This document shows, piece by piece, positions 15,426-24,244 of a stretch of DNA of 49,382 nucleotides (position 1 is its first letter; every line of letters begins with the position of its first letter). Below the pieces are notes generated by a model. It did no database searches and was not told the DNA's origin. It worked only from the letters and a program-made list of their open reading frames with translations. This DNA is from Candidatus Staskawiczbacteria bacterium RIFCSPHIGHO2_02_FULL_42_22. GTDB taxonomy: Bacteria; Patescibacteriota; Minisyncoccia; Minisyncoccales; Staskawiczbacteraceae. The translations under genes and the position numbers were made by a program. The stretch lies in NCBI GenBank assembly GCA_001820175.1, contig MHOT01000019.1:1-49382 (forward strand), read 5' to 3'.

Positions 15426-16898
15426 ATGACCAAACATTCTCCCATGCGAGCTGCAGTGCCGTTACTGCCAGGTCTGGAATTATTTTCCCGCGGAAAAGTG
15501 AGAGATACCTATGTGTTGCCCAATGGCAATTTGTTTTCCGTGGCAACCGACGGTATCAGCATTTTTGATTTTGTCCTCAATGGTTTGATTCCGGGCAAAG
15601 GCGTAATTCTTAACGCCATGAACCATTTCTGGTTAAAGTACCTTGAGTCCTTTGGAATTAAACATCATTTGGTTGCCGCAGGTAAAGACATTGACATGTT
15701 TTTGCCAAAAGCACTGCGAGGGGATCCCGATTTGCAATCGCGAGCTATTGTGATTCGCATGTTAACAATGGTTCCGGTGGAATTTATCGCAAGAGCATTG
15801 TTGGTTGGCTCAGGAGAAAGAAGTTACCAACAGTATTCTCATATTTGCGGACATAAACTTCCTTCGGGATTGCAAAGCGGAGATGCTCTTCCGTGTGTTA
15901 TTGATACACCTACCAACAAAGCTTTGGTGGGTCATGATGAAAACCTGGTGGCTAGTGAAGTCAGGGAAAAGTATCACAAGCAAACATATTTGTTGCTTTA
16001 TATCTTCCACCATGCTTCCCATTATGCAAAGGGGCGGGGTATTAAGTTGGTAGATACCAAACTTGAATTTGGCGAATGTGGCACGCTTGCTGATGAGGTG
16101 TTGACGCCGGATTCGAGTCGCTGGGCCGAATTTAGGGTTTGGGAAGAAGGAAGGAAAGTAGCAAGGGGAAGAAAGGCGCCGCCTTCTCTCGACAAACAGT
16201 ATGTCAGGGAATGGGGCGCCGCTCAAGGAATTAATGAACTGGATCCGAAAAATCCCGACCATGTAGAAAAGGTGCATTCCATTCTCTTTCCTGATAAACT
16301 AGGGCGCGAAACCAATCAACTTTACCGCTACATTTTCTGGCGTTTGACCGGACAGCAAATTGAAGTGTATCTTCGGGATCACATGAACGTGCCGGTTTCC
16401 CGAAAAGAAAAAAATATTGCTGTTGTGTGCGGGAGTAAAAGTGATCTTACGGTGATTGAGGAGGTTCTTGACCGTACGCCTTATAAAATGTGGGAAAAGG
16501 TAGTTTTCCATATTATGAGCTGTCATCGCAATCCTGAAGAAATAAGAGAATACGCAAAAACGGGATGCGGTGGAGCCGATGTGGTCATTTGCGTGGGAGG
16601 CAAGGCATTTGCATTGCCTGGAGTATTGGATGCCCAGCTTCATGCTTTTGGTTTTGATATTCCAGTTGTTGGAGTAGTGCTTGGCGAGCCAAATAGCGAG
16701 GAGCTTCAGGCCGCAAAGATTTCTATTAAACAACTTCCGGGAGCCCATGTCATTATGGATGATATTTACGATGAGGTTTATACGGGCCTCGAAGGTTTTC
16801 TGGGGGCTGTTAACCGGGTGCAATACGGTGAATTGCCGCCGCCAAAAACCCGTGTTCAAAAACCCGTTCAAATGAACGTGTTTAAAAAAGATTATTAA
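15426..16898 (+). CDS. purC: bifunctional PurC-PurE fusion (SAICAR synthetase / AIR carboxylase)
   Basis: A 490-residue protein for two consecutive de novo purine steps. Residues about 1-325 are SAICAR synthetase (PurC): SRGKVRDTYVL, MVPVEFIARALLVGSG, LVDTKLEFGE, TPDSSRW. Residues about 328-480 are a PurE-type AIR carboxylase: VVCGSKSDLTVIEEV, SCHRNPEEIREYA, VGGKAFALPGVLDA. PurE normally has SAHRTP at the active site; here it is SCHRNP. The PurC-PurE order is that of animal PAICS and unusual for bacteria. AAAGGAAAAG serves as Shine-Dalgarno. purB follows under its own leader. Confidence 0.9.
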   Translation: MTKHSPMRAAVPLLPGLELFSRGKVRDTYVLPNGNLFSVATDGISIFDFVLNGLIPGKGVILNAMNHFWLKYLESFGIKHHLVAAGKDIDMFLPKALRGDPDLQSRAIVIRMLTMVPVEFIARALLVGSGERSYQQYSHICGHKLPSGLQSGDALPCVIDTPTNKALVGHDENLVASEVREKYHKQTYLLLYIFHHASHYAKGRGIKLVDTKLEFGECGTLADEVLTPDSSRWAEFRVWEEGRKVARGRKAPPSLDKQYVREWGAAQGINELDPKNPDHVEKVHSILFPDKLGRETNQLYRYIFWRLTGQQIEVYLRDHMNVPVSRKEKNIAVVCGSKSDLTVIEEVLDRTPYKMWEKVVFHIMSCHRNPEEIREYAKTGCGGADVVICVGGKAFALPGVLDAQLHAFGFDIPVVGVVLGEPNSEELQAAKISIKQLPGAHVIMDDIYDEVYTGLEGFLGAVNRVQYGELPPPKTRVQKPVQMNVFKKDY

Positions 16899-16909
16899 GA
16901 AAAAGACCT

Positions 16910-16940
16910 AATCCCTTGCCGAGTGCCAGGGATTTTTTTT
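16910..16940 (+). terminator. intrinsic terminator of purC-purE
   Basis: AATCCCT pairs with AGGGATT across a short loop, followed by eight T. Confidence 0.75.
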
Positions 16941-16980
16941 GTGACATTTTTTGGTCTTGGTGGGAAACAATTTTTTCCAT

Positions 16981-17071
16981 CGTCATTGCGAGGAATCCAC
17001 AGACGACGAAGCAATCTGGGTTCAATTTGAGATTGCCGCGCCGCGCCCCACGGGGCGCGGCTCGCAATGAC
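16981..17071. repeat. REP-like palindrome pair
   Basis: CGTCATTGCGAGGA is inverted against GCTCGCAATGAC, with an inner CGCGCCCCACGGGGCGCG palindrome. Same family as 14944, 19546, 32677, 40155 and 40799. Confidence 0.65.
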
Positions 17072-17176
17072 AAAATAGGGGGTTACCAAACAGCACCACA
17101 TTTTTTGACTAATTATTTTTTTGAAGTAACATGAGAATAGTGTTTTTAACCTGTTCTTTGACAACGGGGGTTTCCC

Positions 17177-18661
17177 ATGCATCCGCGTTACGCGCACCCG
17201 CAAATTACTAATATCTGGTCTAGTGAAAACAAACTGAATCTATGGCAGGAAACGGAGCTGGCGGTTATTCGCGCCCGGGTTAATTTGGGCCAGTTGCCAA
17301 AAAGCGTATTTGAAAATATTTCTCGTTTATTAGGGGCAGAAAAAATTGATCTGGCTTGGTGGCAGCAAAAAGACAAGGAAGTGGGGCACGACCTCAACGC
17401 ATTTTTGGAAGAACGTTTGCGGTATTTGCCCATTGAATTACAGCAACATTTTCACGACGGCATGACGTCGTACGATACCGAAGAATCGGCGTTTGTTACG
17501 ATGCTTTCCCAATCACTATTTTTGTTTGAAGCGCCGCTTGAAGAATTGGTCAAGGTGTTGAAAACCATGGCTCTGCGCTACCGCTACACCATAATGATTG
17601 GCCGGACGCATGGCCAGGAGGCAGAACTTCAATCATTTGGTAAGCGTTGCCTTACGTGGCTGGTCGCTCTAAAAGAGGGTGTAAAAAATCTGACGCACGC
17701 CAAAGAAAACCTTAAGTATTCCAAACTTTCGGGTGCCATAGGAAACTATCACGGTATTAATGCGGCGACGGAAAAAGAAGCGCTGTGGCTATTGGGGTTT
17801 TTGCCATTTTATGGCACCACCCAAATTTTGCCGCGAGAACTGTATGTTCCCCTGGCGCAAGCGCTGACCCAAATCGTCATGACCATCAGTAAAATGGCGC
17901 TAGATATTCGCTTGGGAGCCCGAAGTGGCAGGCCTATTTACCAAGAACCATTTGGTAAAAAACAAAAGGGTTCTTCGGCCATGCCCGGCAAAAAAAATAC
18001 CATTGCCACCGAGCAACTGGAGGGCATGGCTCGCATGGCAAAAGGGTATTGCCGCATGATTGAGGAAAATATCGTGACCTGGGAAGAGCGGGCCATCGAA
18101 CAGTCGTGTGTGGAGCGAGTGGCCTGGCCAGATCTTTTCCATGCGGCTCTGCATTCAGTCAAAACCATCACCCGGGTTTTGGAAGGGTTGCAAGTGTACC
18201 CCGACAATATGATGCAAGAAATTATTGATTCGTGCGGCTGCTGGGCCGCCGGCCAAGCAAAAGAATTCTTACGCCATCAGGGTGCGCCCTACGGACTTTC
18301 CAGTGAAGATGCCTACCGGATTGTCCAGTCGGCGGCATTTAATGCGCGGGAACCAGTCGAGTGGCGGAAAAATATGAGAAAAGAAATTTGCGCTTCTTTT
18401 GAAAAAGCGGATTCTGAATTTTTCCATCGTCGAAGTCAAAAAGAGCCCACCTCGATACAGGACATTATTTCCAGATGTCTTCTTGTTGTTTCGTCTGAGT
18501 TAGCTGCAAGCCCGGAATGCATTAAAAGGTGGCACCAGTTATTGGAAAAGATTTTTTCAGGAAAACCTGATGTGCAGGATGCTTGGTGTCAAATTTTCAA
18601 ACCTTCGCATTCGTTGCGTGGCGAAGCCATTTTGTACAAACAAATTTTGGGGTATGACTAA
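17177..18661 (+). CDS. purB: adenylosuccinate lyase
   Basis: A 494-residue enzyme of the fumarase/aspartase superfamily that splits SAICAR and adenylosuccinate, so it acts directly after the PurC product and again in AMP synthesis. Seen motifs: HDLNAFLEE, SYDTEESAF, the catalytic GRTHGQEA, GAIGNYHG, and the superfamily signature GSSAMPGKKN near residue 273. The N-terminus (HPRYAHPQITNIWSSENKL) is the PurB type. There is no clear Shine-Dalgarno; TTCTTTGACAAC lies 20-30 bp upstream, as at two other genes. Confidence 0.93.
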   Translation: MHPRYAHPQITNIWSSENKLNLWQETELAVIRARVNLGQLPKSVFENISRLLGAEKIDLAWWQQKDKEVGHDLNAFLEERLRYLPIELQQHFHDGMTSYDTEESAFVTMLSQSLFLFEAPLEELVKVLKTMALRYRYTIMIGRTHGQEAELQSFGKRCLTWLVALKEGVKNLTHAKENLKYSKLSGAIGNYHGINAATEKEALWLLGFLPFYGTTQILPRELYVPLAQALTQIVMTISKMALDIRLGARSGRPIYQEPFGKKQKGSSAMPGKKNTIATEQLEGMARMAKGYCRMIEENIVTWEERAIEQSCVERVAWPDLFHAALHSVKTITRVLEGLQVYPDNMMQEIIDSCGCWAAGQAKEFLRHQGAPYGLSSEDAYRIVQSAAFNAREPVEWRKNMRKEICASFEKADSEFFHRRSQKEPTSIQDIISRCLLVVSSELAASPECIKRWHQLLEKIFSGKPDVQDAWCQIFKPSHSLRGEAILYKQILGYD

Positions 18662-18668
18662 CAATTAC

Positions 18669-18700
18669 AACCCGTAAGCTCCACGCTTACGGGTTTTTTA
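18669..18700 (+). terminator. intrinsic terminator of purB
   Basis: AACCCGTAAGC pairs with GCTTACGGGTT, then TTTTTT. Confidence 0.85.
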
Positions 18701-19137
18701 TTGCCGAGGATAGCGCAGATCATGCAAATCGCAATTTGCATGATCAAGCGACGCTCGAGGCCCAGCGAATTTCGCCGAAGCGAAATTGCGCCATTAGACC
18801 TGTCCCTAAATAAGGATTTACGCTGCAATTTGCAGTTTTGGCTGCAAAACCATAAAAACTCGTCGGCTTGCCCCTGGGCAAACCTCCTTGTTTTTCTGGT
18901 TTTTCGCTCAAAACTGCTTCATTTCGCTTATTAATCTTATTTAGGGACAGGTCTATTCTGTTATTATACGACAAAAACCGTTTTTGCACAAAAACGTACG
19001 ATCGTACGTTTTTGTGCAAAAACGTCTTAAGGTAATACAGGGTTGCCCCCCCCGTGCTCGCTCCGGTTCCTTTCCTTGCCTCTCTATGGGCGGGGTGGGG
19101 TCCATGGCTTGTGACCATGGTTAATACCCTTTATTTG
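18700..19137. repeat. nested palindromic island before tRNA-Trp
   Basis: A relative of the 5397 element (ATTGCCGAGGATAGCGCAG...TTAATACCCTTTATT) is interrupted by two other palindromes. One is the large hairpin 18796-18954, bounded by AGACCTGTCCCTAAATAAG and its inverse. The other is the perfect palindrome 18973-19027 centred on ACGATCGT. No coding gene is supported between 18662 and 19187. Confidence 0.6.
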
Positions 19138-19149
19138 GAGTTTTTTGTT

Positions 19150-19178
19150 TTGACAGGATTATGGATTTTGGTTATCAT
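19150..19178 (+). promoter_or_regulatory. tRNA-Trp promoter
   Basis: Perfect TTGACA, 17-bp spacer, TATCAT, ending nine bases before the tRNA. Confidence 0.85.
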
Positions 19179-19187
19179 GAGTGCATT

Positions 19188-19258
19188 AGGGGCGTGGTGA
19201 AATGGTATCATAAGGGTCTCCAAAACCCTTGGTCTGGGTTCGATTCCCAGCGCCCCTG
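19188..19258 (+). tRNA. tRNA-Trp (CCA)
   Basis: A seven-base acceptor stem AGGGGCG/CGCCCCT, anticodon stem AGGGT/ACCCT with loop CTCCAAA giving anticodon CCA, and T-arm GGGTTCGATTCCC are all present. The 3' CCA is not encoded. CCA reads UGG only, consistent with UGA being a stop here. Confidence 0.95.
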
Positions 19259-19332
19259 CAAGCTTTGAATCATGAAGCCCTTTCGCAGGATTTTTCTAAA
19301 TTTGGAGATAGAAATTTGATAGGGAGGTTGCA

Positions 19333-19509
19333 ATGCTAAATCTGTTGGAAGGAGTCATTGAATTAGTTGTCGGGGGATTTGTCAGCGTCATCGTGATGAT
19401 GCTCATTTGTCTCCTTGCTGCAATTCAGGTGGCTATCAATCAAATTGATCCACCACTGCAAAGCGCGTGTGACTGGTTTACGGACTTCTGTTGGAGGCGT
19501 GGCAATTGA
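19333..19509 (+). CDS. small membrane protein
   Basis: A 58-residue peptide with a strong GGGAGG Shine-Dalgarno seven bases before the ATG. Residues about 8-34 are one hydrophobic helix (ELVVGGFVSVIVMMLICLLA); the C-terminal tail is amphipathic with two Cys and several Trp. It lies where secE often follows tRNA-Trp, but it lacks the SecE signature, so I leave it unnamed. The 5' leader contains half of a large-hairpin repeat (GGAGATAGAAATTTGATAGG). Confidence 0.55.
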   Translation: MLNLLEGVIELVVGGFVSVIVMMLICLLAAIQVAINQIDPPLQSACDWFTDFCWRRGN

Positions 19510-19545
19510 GGCAGAATTATGGCACTGTTCGGAAACGTCTTCTTT

Positions 19546-19723
19546 CGTCATTGCGTCAAGTCGCGAGAATTATCCGCCGCAGCGGAAATTCCCGACTCAG
19601 GAGCCAGCAGGCGACGTGGCAATCTATGGTATGAGCGTATCCACCCTGGATTACCAACCACCTACAATTCGCTCGTGGCTAAAGGCCAAGGTATTTTATT
19701 TATTTTGGGCTCGCAATGACGAC
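19546..19723. repeat. REP-like palindrome pair
   Basis: CGTCATTGCG and GCTCGCAATGACG are inverted, with further short hairpins inside. No gene is supported from 19510 to 19896. Confidence 0.55.
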
Positions 19724-19896
19724 GAAAAAGAATGTTTCAAAACAGCGCCCAGAATTATGGACATATGCCGCAAAACTTGGGGTTATTTTTCGCGTAAAGA
19801 TAACCCCCTTAAATTTGCAAAATTATTCTTTTTATAGTATCACTTAATTGTTACGGCGTTATTGTGGTATTATTAAAGAAATGAGTATGCATTTGT

Positions 19897-20415
19897 ATGT
19901 TCAAACTTTTTTTTAAGATATTCAAAAATAAAAATAATGTAATTTCTATTAGTCGAACCGACATCAGCCAAGCTGAAATTATTGCTATCGGCCAAAAACT
20001 ACAAAAAAATATAAAGAAATTATTTAAGGGATCTTTAGCCATTAGACAGGTGGATGCCGGTTCTGATAATGCCTGCGAACAAGAGCTGGTGGCGCTTTCC
20101 AATGCTTTCTATGATGTTGAGCGTTTCGGAATTCATTTTGTGGCATCGCCCAGGCATGCAGATATGCTTTTGGTAACGGGTCCGGTGACTAAAAATATGC
20201 AAGAAGCGCTCAAGAGAGCTTATGAAGCTACGCCCGGCCCAAAAATCGTAGTGGCAGTCGGTGATGATGCTATAGACGGTGGTATCTATAAAAATTCTTA
20301 CGCGGTTTTAAATGGAGTCAATAATGTCATTCCGGTCAACTACCAAATACCGGGGGATCCGCCAAGCCCTAAGGCAATTCTTGTGGGGCTTTTACATATT
20401 CTTGAAACAATATAG
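19897..20415 (+). CDS. hyfI: Ehr/hydrogenase-4-type small subunit (NuoB/HyfI-like) with Fe-S ligands replaced
   Basis: A 172-residue homologue of the NuoB/HyfI small subunit, which normally carries the [4Fe-4S] cluster next to the active site. The fold markers are clear: DVERFGIHFVASPRHADMLL, VTGPVTKNMQEAL, TPGPKIVVAVGD, GGIYKNSYAVL, IPVNYQIPG. The four ligand cysteines should fall in GSCNGCE, GxC and PGCPP. Here they read GSDNACE (D57, C60), GDDA (D124) and PGDPP (D154), so three of the four are aspartate and no cubane cluster can form in the usual way. It is the first gene of the six-gene complex. Confidence 0.88.
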   Translation: MFKLFFKIFKNKNNVISISRTDISQAEIIAIGQKLQKNIKKLFKGSLAIRQVDAGSDNACEQELVALSNAFYDVERFGIHFVASPRHADMLLVTGPVTKNMQEALKRAYEATPGPKIVVAVGDDAIDGGIYKNSYAVLNGVNNVIPVNYQIPGDPPSPKAILVGLLHILETI

Positions 20416-20592
20416 AACAAACATTATCACTTTGCACTAAAGTCGCCTCAGGTTTGGCAATCTTGGGCGGCTTGGAACAAAAAATATGCGAGGCGTAGCC
20501 GAAGCTACGGCAAACATATTTTTTGTGAAAACTGCCCAAGATTGGCAAATCCGTTAAGAATTGGAGTGCAAAGTGATAATGTTTGTTCTATA
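20411..20592. repeat. large palindromic element inside the hyf-like operon
   Basis: TATAGAACAAACATTATCAC at the left is inverted at the right end. The tip is GCGTAGCCGAAGCTACGG. The element overlaps the hyfI stop and separates it from hyfB. A shortened relative is at 40826-40955. Confidence 0.75.
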
Positions 20593-20599
20593 TAGAAGC

Positions 20600-22654
20600 A
20601 TGATAGACGTTATTATTTCTCAAATAATATTTATAGCATCATTGCTGTGTTTTACCGTCGGGGGTATCGGAGCTTTGTTACTCAGAAAAAACGATGCGAT
20701 CGCCAACATTTGGAGTAATTTTTTTGCAATATTGGCCTCCCTGTTCGGACTTTCGTTTGCGGCCCTCGCCGTTATGAGCGGAGGCGATACATCGTTTTCC
20801 ATTGGTGCGTTTTCCCTGCCTTTCTTTTCATTATCATTCCATATCGATCAACTGTCCGCCTTTTTTATTTTTATTATTTCGCTAATTTCCCTTTTTTGCT
20901 CTGTGTACGCCATCGGGTACGTGAAGCATTTTTATAAAAAATACGATATTGGTGTTCTTGGGTTTTTTTACAATATGTTTATTTTGGGAATGCTTTTGGT
21001 GGCATCTTCTTCCAACTGGCTATTTTTCTTGGTTGCCTGGGAGATTATGTCCATTGCCTCATACTTCCTGGTGATCTACGATCGCCACGACCAAAATAAT
21101 GTAAGGGCCGGGTTTTTGTATCTTATTATGACTCATGTTGGTACGGCTTTTATTATACTTGCCGCGTTATTGTTGTATAAATTCACCGGATCGTTTGATT
21201 TTGCTTCCATACAATCGGCTTCTTTGCTTATTCCCGCACCGATAAAGAATATTATTTTTATTTTCGCTATCATTGGTTTTGGCACAAAATCAGGTATTAT
21301 TCCGTTTCACATCTGGTTGCCCGATGCTCACCCCGCCGCCCCATCGCATGTATCCGCGCTCATGTCCGGTGTGATGATTAAAACGGGCATTTACATGATG
21401 ATAAGGATATTCCTTTACATGATTTGGCCGGTGCCAGTGTGGTGGGGACTTGCGTTGCTGGTATTGGGGTCGGTATCTTCTTTGCTGGGAGTACTGTATG
21501 CGCTCACGGAACACGACATCAAACGACTCTTGGCTTACCATAGCATTGAAAATATCGGCATTATCTTGCTGGGGCTTGGCAGTGCGCTGACTTTCTTGTC
21601 GCTTGGTATGCCCTCGCTGGCGCTTTTGGGTTTTACCGCAGCGCTTTTCCATACCTTAAACCATGCCATATTTAAATCATTGCTTTTCCTTGGCGCCGGT
21701 TCGGTGATCAGTCAGACCCATACGCGCAACATGGAAGAATATGGCGGACTTATCAAATATATGCCCTATACCGCACTATTTTTTCTCATCGGATCCATGG
21801 CCATATCGGCACTTCCTCCCTTTAACGGATTCTTCAGTGAATGGCTGACTTTCCAATCGCTTTTTGCAGGAATCACATTGTTATCGTTCTACGAAAAATG
21901 GATTTTCATCTTAGCGTCCGGTTCGCTGGCATTTACCGGAGGATTGGCGTTGGCATGTTTTGTGAAGGCCTTCGGAGCCACATTTTTGGCCCGTCCAAGG
22001 AGCAGTCACGTAAGCCACGCCAAAGAATCGTCCCTTTCTTTGCGCATTGGAATGGCCTCGCTGGCGCTATTATGTCTTTTACTGGGAATTGGCTCCGGGG
22101 TGATGACGGTGGTGCTGGAAGGTGTTGGAAAAAATATGGCTGTTTTCAAAAACGCCGCTTCGGTGGTTTCGTTGTCCGGCCAGCATATTGTTGTTGGCAA
22201 GAATTTTGCTTCCGTCTCTTTGCCTCTGCTCGCTCTATTTTTCATGGTCACTGGCGGCCTGGTAATATACATCACTAAGTTTATCATTAATAAGCATCAA
22301 AAAGTTGAGAATAATATAACCTGGGATTGTGGAACCGACTTAACGGAACGTATGGAAATAACGGCCACCGGATTTTCCCGTTCCATTATTCTCATTTTCC
22401 GGGGTATTTTACGGCCAAGCATCCAGCATGATATTCAATACCACGATGCCCAAAGCCGTTATTTGCCAAAGTCAAGAACCGTCATTTTAAAGGTGCATGA
22501 CGTATATCGGTATTACTTTTACCAGCCGCTCCACTTAGCAGTTAATGCCGTGTCTTCACGAGTGAAAAATATCCAAAGCGGTAATACCAACGCCTACATC
22601 CTTTATATCTTTATCGCTTTAATAATCACCTTACTTTCAGTATTATGGAAATAG
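20600..22654 (+). CDS. hyfB: antiporter-like membrane subunit HyfB (NuoL/M type)
   Basis: A 684-residue, very hydrophobic ion-translocating subunit; the start is placed at ATG 20600, outside the palindrome. It belongs to the proton-conducting transporter family: lumen loop, then WEIMSIASYFLVIYD (key Glu of TM5), GFGTKSGIIPFHIWLPDAHP (key Lys of TM7), APSHVSALMSGVMIKTGIY, and LTEHDIKRLLAYHSIENIG. The C-terminal part (TWDCGTDLTERMEITATGFS) is the HyfB/HycC type, not NuoL. It overlaps hyfC by 10 bp. The ion-pathway residues look intact, in contrast to the redox subunits. Confidence 0.92.
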   Translation: MIDVIISQIIFIASLLCFTVGGIGALLLRKNDAIANIWSNFFAILASLFGLSFAALAVMSGGDTSFSIGAFSLPFFSLSFHIDQLSAFFIFIISLISLFCSVYAIGYVKHFYKKYDIGVLGFFYNMFILGMLLVASSSNWLFFLVAWEIMSIASYFLVIYDRHDQNNVRAGFLYLIMTHVGTAFIILAALLLYKFTGSFDFASIQSASLLIPAPIKNIIFIFAIIGFGTKSGIIPFHIWLPDAHPAAPSHVSALMSGVMIKTGIYMMIRIFLYMIWPVPVWWGLALLVLGSVSSLLGVLYALTEHDIKRLLAYHSIENIGIILLGLGSALTFLSLGMPSLALLGFTAALFHTLNHAIFKSLLFLGAGSVISQTHTRNMEEYGGLIKYMPYTALFFLIGSMAISALPPFNGFFSEWLTFQSLFAGITLLSFYEKWIFILASGSLAFTGGLALACFVKAFGATFLARPRSSHVSHAKESSLSLRIGMASLALLCLLLGIGSGVMTVVLEGVGKNMAVFKNAASVVSLSGQHIVVGKNFASVSLPLLALFFMVTGGLVIYITKFIINKHQKVENNITWDCGTDLTERMEITATGFSRSIILIFRGILRPSIQHDIQYHDAQSRYLPKSRTVILKVHDVYRYYFYQPLHLAVNAVSSRVKNIQSGNTNAYILYIFIALIITLLSVLWK

Positions 22655-23574
22655 ATATCATTGTTTGGATACTGCAAATCATATTAGTGCCAGTGACGGC
22701 ACCGCTTTGCGTTGGTATTATAAGAAAGATAAAAGCCAAATTACAGAATCGCCGGGGTGCCGGCATATTTCAGCCGTATCGGGATCTATGGAAATTGTTT
22801 CATAAAGATGAAGTGATAAGCAAGGACGCTTCCTGGATTTTTAGATGCGCGCCCTATATTGTTTTTACCGTAACGATAGTGGTGGGAGCCAGTATTCCTC
22901 TTTTTGCATCGTATAGTGATGTCACCGGTTCAGGTAACCTGTTGGTCATCATCTACACGCTTGCCATTGGCACATTCTTTTTGGCGCTGGCGGGCATTGA
23001 TATCGGTGGCGCATTTGGAGGGTTTGGTTCAAGCCGCGAAATGACCATGGCGGCGCTGGCAGAAGGAGGGTTTATTTTTTCGTTGCTAACCGTTGGGATT
23101 ATCAGCGGTAGCACGGATCTGTTTGCAATCTCTCAAAATGGACTCATTCAACAAGGATACCTATTGCCCAGCACCCTGGCTTTTTTGGGGCTATGTATTG
23201 TATTGTTAGCTGAGACCGCTCGTTTTCCATTTGACAACCCGGCCACCCATTTGGAACTAACGATGATTCACGAAGCAATGATTTTGGAATATTCGGGGAA
23301 AAAACTGGCACTCATGGAATGGGCGTCCGCCAACAAACTCCTCATTTTTATTGCCCTGGCTTCAAATCTTTTTTTCCCATTCGGCCTGGCCCAGCATGCC
23401 GACAGCGGAGCTGTTTTGGTGGCCCTCGCGGTATTTGCGGTAAAAACCATTATTTTCTGTCTGGTAATCGCCCTGCTGGAATCGTTCATCGCCAAGTTCC
23501 GGTTTTTCCGCCTGCCCGATCTTTTAATGATTGCTTTTATTTTTAATGTGGTGGCAATTATTCTTATACATTAG
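22645..23574 (+). CDS. hyfC: membrane subunit HyfC (NuoH type)
   Basis: A 309-residue protein with about eight helices, homologous to NuoH/HyfC/HycD, which anchors the soluble arm to the membrane. Characteristic stretches are YRDLWKLFHKDEVIS near the N-terminus, GAFGGFGSSREMTMAALAEGG near 125-145, and LAETARFPFDNPATHLELT with MIHEAMILEYSG, the acidic loop facing the soluble subunits. Length is normal. It overlaps hyfB and precedes hyfE by 5 bp, so translation is coupled. Confidence 0.92.
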   Translation: MEIDIIVWILQIILVPVTAPLCVGIIRKIKAKLQNRRGAGIFQPYRDLWKLFHKDEVISKDASWIFRCAPYIVFTVTIVVGASIPLFASYSDVTGSGNLLVIIYTLAIGTFFLALAGIDIGGAFGGFGSSREMTMAALAEGGFIFSLLTVGIISGSTDLFAISQNGLIQQGYLLPSTLAFLGLCIVLLAETARFPFDNPATHLELTMIHEAMILEYSGKKLALMEWASANKLLIFIALASNLFFPFGLAQHADSGAVLVALAVFAVKTIIFCLVIALLESFIAKFRFFRLPDLLMIAFIFNVVAIILIH

Positions 23575-23579
23575 AATCT

Positions 23580-24227
23580 ATGAGTACCTTATTTTTACAA
23601 TTTTTACTTCAAATTATTTTTTTAACCATTGTCTTTTTGCATATTACAAAAAAGAACCTTGATGCGATTTTTGCCTACGGAATTCAGTCCTTGGCAATTT
23701 TAATATTACTCATTAATTCGTTTTTTGAAACCGGCGACATTTCACTACTGTTCATTGCCCTATTGGTATGCATCGTCAAAGTTATTTTGGCGCCGGGCTT
23801 TTTTGCCCAATTAATTAAAAAAAACGAGTTAATATTTTCAGCCAGCACATATCTTAATATGCCCCTAACCTTAGTTGTTTTAGCCACACTGACCGCCATG
23901 GCCCATTCTTATCGGTTTTCTCCCATCACCAATATTATTCCTGCTAACGAAACACTGCTCTCATTGGCGCTTTCTACCATGTTTTTATCTCTTTTTTTAA
24001 TCGTCAACCGCAAGGGAGCACTGTCGCAAATCATCGGCATCCTTTCGCTGGAAAACAGCATTGTGGCTTTTGCTATTTTTGCCGGACTGGAACAGTCGCT
24101 TGGTCTGCAAATCGGTATTTTGTTTGATATTTCCATTTGGCTTATTATTGCTACAGTGTTTATTTCAATGATTTACAAGCAATTCGGATCGCTCGACGTT
24201 ACCGATATGAAAAAATTAAAAGAGTAA
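23580..24227 (+). CDS. hyfE: membrane subunit HyfE (NuoK-like)
   Basis: A 215-residue protein with six or seven predicted helices, homologous to HyfE. The second half (about 115-205) carries the NuoK-like part: NRKGALSQIIGILSLENSIVAFAI with the membrane-embedded Glu in LSLEN. HyfE is specific to hydrogenase-4-type and related complexes, which supports this assignment over a plain complex I. Start is an ATG directly after hyfC. Confidence 0.88.
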   Translation: MSTLFLQFLLQIIFLTIVFLHITKKNLDAIFAYGIQSLAILILLINSFFETGDISLLFIALLVCIVKVILAPGFFAQLIKKNELIFSASTYLNMPLTLVVLATLTAMAHSYRFSPITNIIPANETLLSLALSTMFLSLFLIVNRKGALSQIIGILSLENSIVAFAIFAGLEQSLGLQIGILFDISIWLIIATVFISMIYKQFGSLDVTDMKKLKE

Positions 24228-24244
24228 CATTCAAAGAATATTAT

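Noticed and set aside
19333-19509. SecE
   Set aside because: Position after tRNA-Trp and size fit, but the conserved SecE cytoplasmic segment before the helix is missing.
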